Assembly: GCA_030433055.1 (NCBI GenBank)
Contig: JAUILJ010000244.1
Coordinates: 1-9,286 of the forward strand
Direction: 5' to 3'
Length of the DNA: 9,286 nucleotides
Origin: Polyangia bacterium
Lineage (GTDB): Bacteria > Myxococcota_A > Polyangia > Polyangiales > Polyangiaceae
Positions 6,987 through 9,286 of the stretch are shown here, in pieces; the first letter of the stretch is position 1; each line of letters opens with the position of its first letter. The translations under genes were made by a program, and so were the position numbers. The notes beneath the pieces were generated by a model. That model did not search any database. It had not been told where the DNA came from and saw only the letters and a list, made by a program, of their open reading frames with translations.

Positions 6987-8714
6987 TCAGACGTGGATGC
7001 TCTGGGTCGCCTCCGACGGAGCGTAGTAGAGATAGGATAGCGGCCGCGCAGCGTCTGCTTGCCGGATACTTCGATCGACCTCTGCAAGGCGGGATTGCAG
7101 AGTTTGCAGCAGCGGAGCGACCCGCGGATCCTCGAACGCTTCGTATTCCCCAAGCCGGTTCAGCTTGGCGGTGAGTGGCCAGTAAATGGCTACGGACTCG
7201 TACGCCAAGTCCTCGGGCGGGAGCATCTCCCGAAGCGCGCCTTCGGTATCCTCTGCGGTACCGAACGGACCGGGACCGTAGACCGAGGTGGGGCCGCTGG
7301 CCGCGAAGCAGAAGTCGTACAGCGAGTAGTTGATCGATGCGTGGTAGGAACTCGCACGGAAAATGATCTGGGCAACCAAGTCTACCAGCTCCGCGATGGT
7401 GTTCACCGCCGAGAGACCCTGGAGCCGCCCCCCATCGTCCGCTCCCATCTCCCGCACGAAGCCTGCGAACTCCGGATCGTTCCGCACGTCCTCGTCCTGC
7501 TTGTAGTACAGGCGCAAATAGGCCTCGACCCAGTCGCGCATCACAGGCCATACCTGGAGCGAGTCGTCACGGAACGGATACTCCGGGAGCCCTTCGAGAT
7601 CGTCTACGCCGCGGCGCGCGAAGTCCTTGGGGGGCGCCGACTCGCTCAGATGAAACTCCGCCAGACCCTTGAGGCAGACCTCCAGGGACACGTCCAGTGG
7701 AGGCGACTGCAGGCGGTCGATGATTCCTCCGGGATTCACGAGGCTGGACTTGGTGATCTCGTTGGCGATCAGCGTGTACTGAAAGTGCGGCTCGAGCAGG
7801 ACACGCACCGGGTGCTCCTTGGCGAGCTGCCGGCGCGCCGACAGCACCACGCTCTCCAGCGCGAGGTGGCACAACCCGAAATGCACCACCAGCCCACCCT
7901 GATTGGACTCTGCACCCATCAGGGCCGTGCGTGCCATTCGCCAGCTGATACCGTCAGCCGGGGTGAAGATTGGCGAGTCGGGTGTCTGTCCGCACTGGAT
8001 GGCGATGGGCATCAGCCTGCCGCGCTGCCCGGCCGCGCCCGGCTGCCACGAGTACAGAGCGATCGGCGCGGTCAGGTACTTCTGAATACCGTCCACGACC
8101 CCCCCGGGCACTCCAGCGAAGAGCCGGTAGTCCGAGGTGAAGAGGCGCCCCTCCGCGAGCGCCTTGTCGAAGCTGTCCTGACCAGCAACGGCGCGGGAGT
8201 ATTGCTCGTCGGTCACCGGGAACTGGCTCCACCGCTCCGTCATGCGGGTGAGCATCGTCGGGTTGTAACCAGCCACCGCCTGCCACGCGAACATCTCGTC
8301 GCTCTTCCAGTTGTGAGCGATGGGTGGCGTGCGCAGGCGAACGAACATCTTCTCGTAGTCCTGCGGATCCTCTGGACGAGAACCGTCGATGTCGCTGACG
8401 GTTTCGCGTTCGAGCTGTGATCGCAGCTTGCCGAAGTTGTCAGGCTCCGAGCCATCGAAGAGCCGCTTGAAGCGCTCGGTGATCTCCTGCGCCTTCTCCT
8501 CGCCTTTCCACAAGGCTTTGTTTGCTGAGACCTCGAGCGTCTTGGCTCCAACGCCCGCCCAGTACCTGGGATCGGACTTGTCGACCAGCGGAACTTCCTT
8601 GGCGTTGGCCAAGTTCTCGTAGCTGTAGTCGAACTGATACTTCTCGCGAGCGCGATTCAGCTCTTGCTCGCGTTTGCCCTTGTGTGGGTCGTCCTGAGGC
8701 AGAGAAGGCAACAT
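6987..8714 (-). CDS. Lipoxygenase (complete, no PLAT domain)
   Basis: This gene encodes a 575-residue bacterial lipoxygenase, which inserts O2 into polyunsaturated fatty acids to give hydroperoxides. The N-terminus (LPSLPQDD) and the segment DEMFAWQAVAGYNP (from residue 139) match the family. The metal site is complete: His278 and His283 in HFGLCH (the HxxxxH spacing of iron lipoxygenases), His458 and Asn462 in YHASIN, and the C-terminal carboxylate of Val575. Downstream of the first His pair, HPVRVLLEPHFQYT and SSLVNPGGIID fit the catalytic domain. There is no signal peptide and no N-terminal PLAT barrel, so it is probably cytoplasmic, unlike the exported Pseudomonas enzyme. It is somewhat shorter than typical bacterial members. 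The terminal residue is Val rather than the usual Ile. The ATG is preceded by GAGGA at good spacing and lies 15 nt after the upstream lipoxygenase stop. Positional and stereo-specificity cannot be read from the sequence. Confidence 0.93.
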   Translation of the reverse strand: MLPSLPQDDPHKGKREQELNRAREKYQFDYSYENLANAKEVPLVDKSDPRYWAGVGAKTLEVSANKALWKGEEKAQEITERFKRLFDGSEPDNFGKLRSQLERETVSDIDGSRPEDPQDYEKMFVRLRTPPIAHNWKSDEMFAWQAVAGYNPTMLTRMTERWSQFPVTDEQYSRAVAGQDSFDKALAEGRLFTSDYRLFAGVPGGVVDGIQKYLTAPIALYSWQPGAAGQRGRLMPIAIQCGQTPDSPIFTPADGISWRMARTALMGAESNQGGLVVHFGLCHLALESVVLSARRQLAKEHPVRVLLEPHFQYTLIANEITKSSLVNPGGIIDRLQSPPLDVSLEVCLKGLAEFHLSESAPPKDFARRGVDDLEGLPEYPFRDDSLQVWPVMRDWVEAYLRLYYKQDEDVRNDPEFAGFVREMGADDGGRLQGLSAVNTIAELVDLVAQIIFRASSYHASINYSLYDFCFAASGPTSVYGPGPFGTAEDTEGALREMLPPEDLAYESVAIYWPLTAKLNRLGEYEAFEDPRVAPLLQTLQSRLAEVDRSIRQADAARPLSYLYYAPSEATQSIHV

Positions 8715-8720
8715 AGCATT

Positions 8721-8725
8721 TCCTC
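8721..8725 (-). promoter_or_regulatory. Ribosome binding site of the complete lipoxygenase
   Basis: On the minus strand GAGGA lies 6 nt before the ATG at 8712-8714, a near-ideal Shine-Dalgarno placement. It supports this start over the out-of-frame ATG at 8717-8719. It sits in the 15-nt gap after the preceding lipoxygenase stop codon. Confidence 0.7.
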
Positions 8726-8729
8726 GCGG

Positions 8730-9286
8730 TTATATGCTGATACTCTGCAGAATCAGCGAAGGTCGCAAATAGGGGTAGGAGATGAGCCGACCCTTGTCTC
8801 GCTCTTCGGTCGCTGCCTCAACCTCGGAGAGCGCGCTACGAAAGCGCGCCAGGGCGGCGAGGATGCGCGGATCCTTGAACTGGGTCAGCGGGTAGTGCCC
8901 GAGCTGGCTGATTCTCAGGCTGCTCAGCAGGTAGACCATGTCGACGCCTTCACAGGCGAGCTTCATCGGAGGCATCATTGCCGTGTACGTGGCCTCGTCG
9001 TTGGGTGTCTCTTTCGTCGGGGGTGGCTGGTAGCTCGCGCCAGGCATGTTCACGACCATGCCCATGAAGGGGAACTGAGAGAAGTTCACCGCCGAGTGCT
9101 GGGCGGAGGCCGTGAAGATGATCCGGGTCACCAGCTCCACGAGGTCGTCCACCGTTCTGGGTGTTGGAACTCCGGGGATCCTGCCGCCGTCCGCAGCACT
9201 GATTTCGCGCACGAACGCCTGAAGCTCATCGTCACCCTGCACGTCCTCGGCGGATGAATAGTAGTGGCCGACGTAGTCCTGCACCC
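8730..9286 (-). CDS. Lipoxygenase, C-terminal part (N-terminus outside window)
   Basis: These are the last ~185 residues of a second lipoxygenase, running off the right edge; the Met codon at 9282-9284 is internal, not the start. The visible part carries the third metal-binding His and the Asn of the family motif SAQHSAVNFSQF (His codon 9096-9098, Asn codon 9084-9086) and ends in QSISI. It therefore has the canonical C-terminal Ile whose carboxylate binds the iron. The first His pair would lie beyond the window. It aligns along its whole visible length with the neighbouring lipoxygenase (AFVREISAADGGRIPGV against GFVREMGADDGGRLQGL), but the two are clearly diverged, so this is an old tandem duplication or two distinct paralogues. 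As first visible gene of the probable operon, its promoter is outside the window. Confidence 0.92.
   Translation of the reverse strand, partial: VQDYVGHYYSSAEDVQGDDELQAFVREISAADGGRIPGVPTPRTVDDLVELVTRIIFTASAQHSAVNFSQFPFMGMVVNMPGASYQPPPTKETPNDEATYTAMMPPMKLACEGVDMVYLLSSLRISQLGHYPLTQFKDPRILAALARFRSALSEVEAATEERDKGRLISYPYLRPSLILQSISI

Noticed and set aside
7059..8420. Plus-strand open frame of 453 codons antisense to the lipoxygenase
   Set aside because: The minus strand encodes a lipoxygenase with all metal ligands; the plus-strand product is a shadow.

Overview
The window looks like a piece of a high-GC deltaproteobacterial-type genome, most likely a myxobacterium of the Polyangiales. The reasons are strong codon-position GC bias on both strands, a lipoprotein with a Gly/Ser/Ala/Thr-rich linker typical of that group, tandem bacterial lipoxygenases, and a giant Ser/Thr kinase-ATPase-GAF-cyclase protein. 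This placement is inferred from gene content, not from a marker gene.

Layout, left to right. Positions 1 to about 221 (minus strand) hold the damaged 3' end of a second copy of the large kinase/cyclase gene. Its last part is about 89% identical, without gaps, to the intact gene downstream. A plus-strand gene (337-1614) follows and encodes a 425-residue secreted lipoprotein with an 18-bp minisatellite linker and a beta-rich, propeller-like body. A 74-nt convergent gap separates it from three minus-strand genes that look like one operon, read right to left. These are a lipoxygenase cut by the right edge (8730 to beyond 9286), a complete 575-residue lipoxygenase (6987-8714), and a 1762-residue signalling protein (1689-6977). 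The gaps between them are only 15 and 9 nt.

The signalling protein starts with a protein kinase domain of the type usually joined to AAA/TPR/GAF modules and a histidine kinase. Here the output end is a class III nucleotide cyclase whose metal- and transition-state-binding residues are all present. One polypeptide could therefore phosphorylate proteins and make cyclic nucleotide under control of a GAF sensor.

Two lipoxygenases would oxidise polyunsaturated fatty acids to hydroperoxides. Their tight linkage to the kinase/cyclase suggests, as inference only, an oxylipin-linked signalling unit in which lipid oxidation and a nucleotide/phosphorylation response are co-expressed. The partial extra copy to the left shows that this locus has been duplicated or has undergone gene conversion, and the lipoprotein gene now lies between the two homologous stretches. 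No RNA genes, CRISPR arrays, transposases or integrases were seen.
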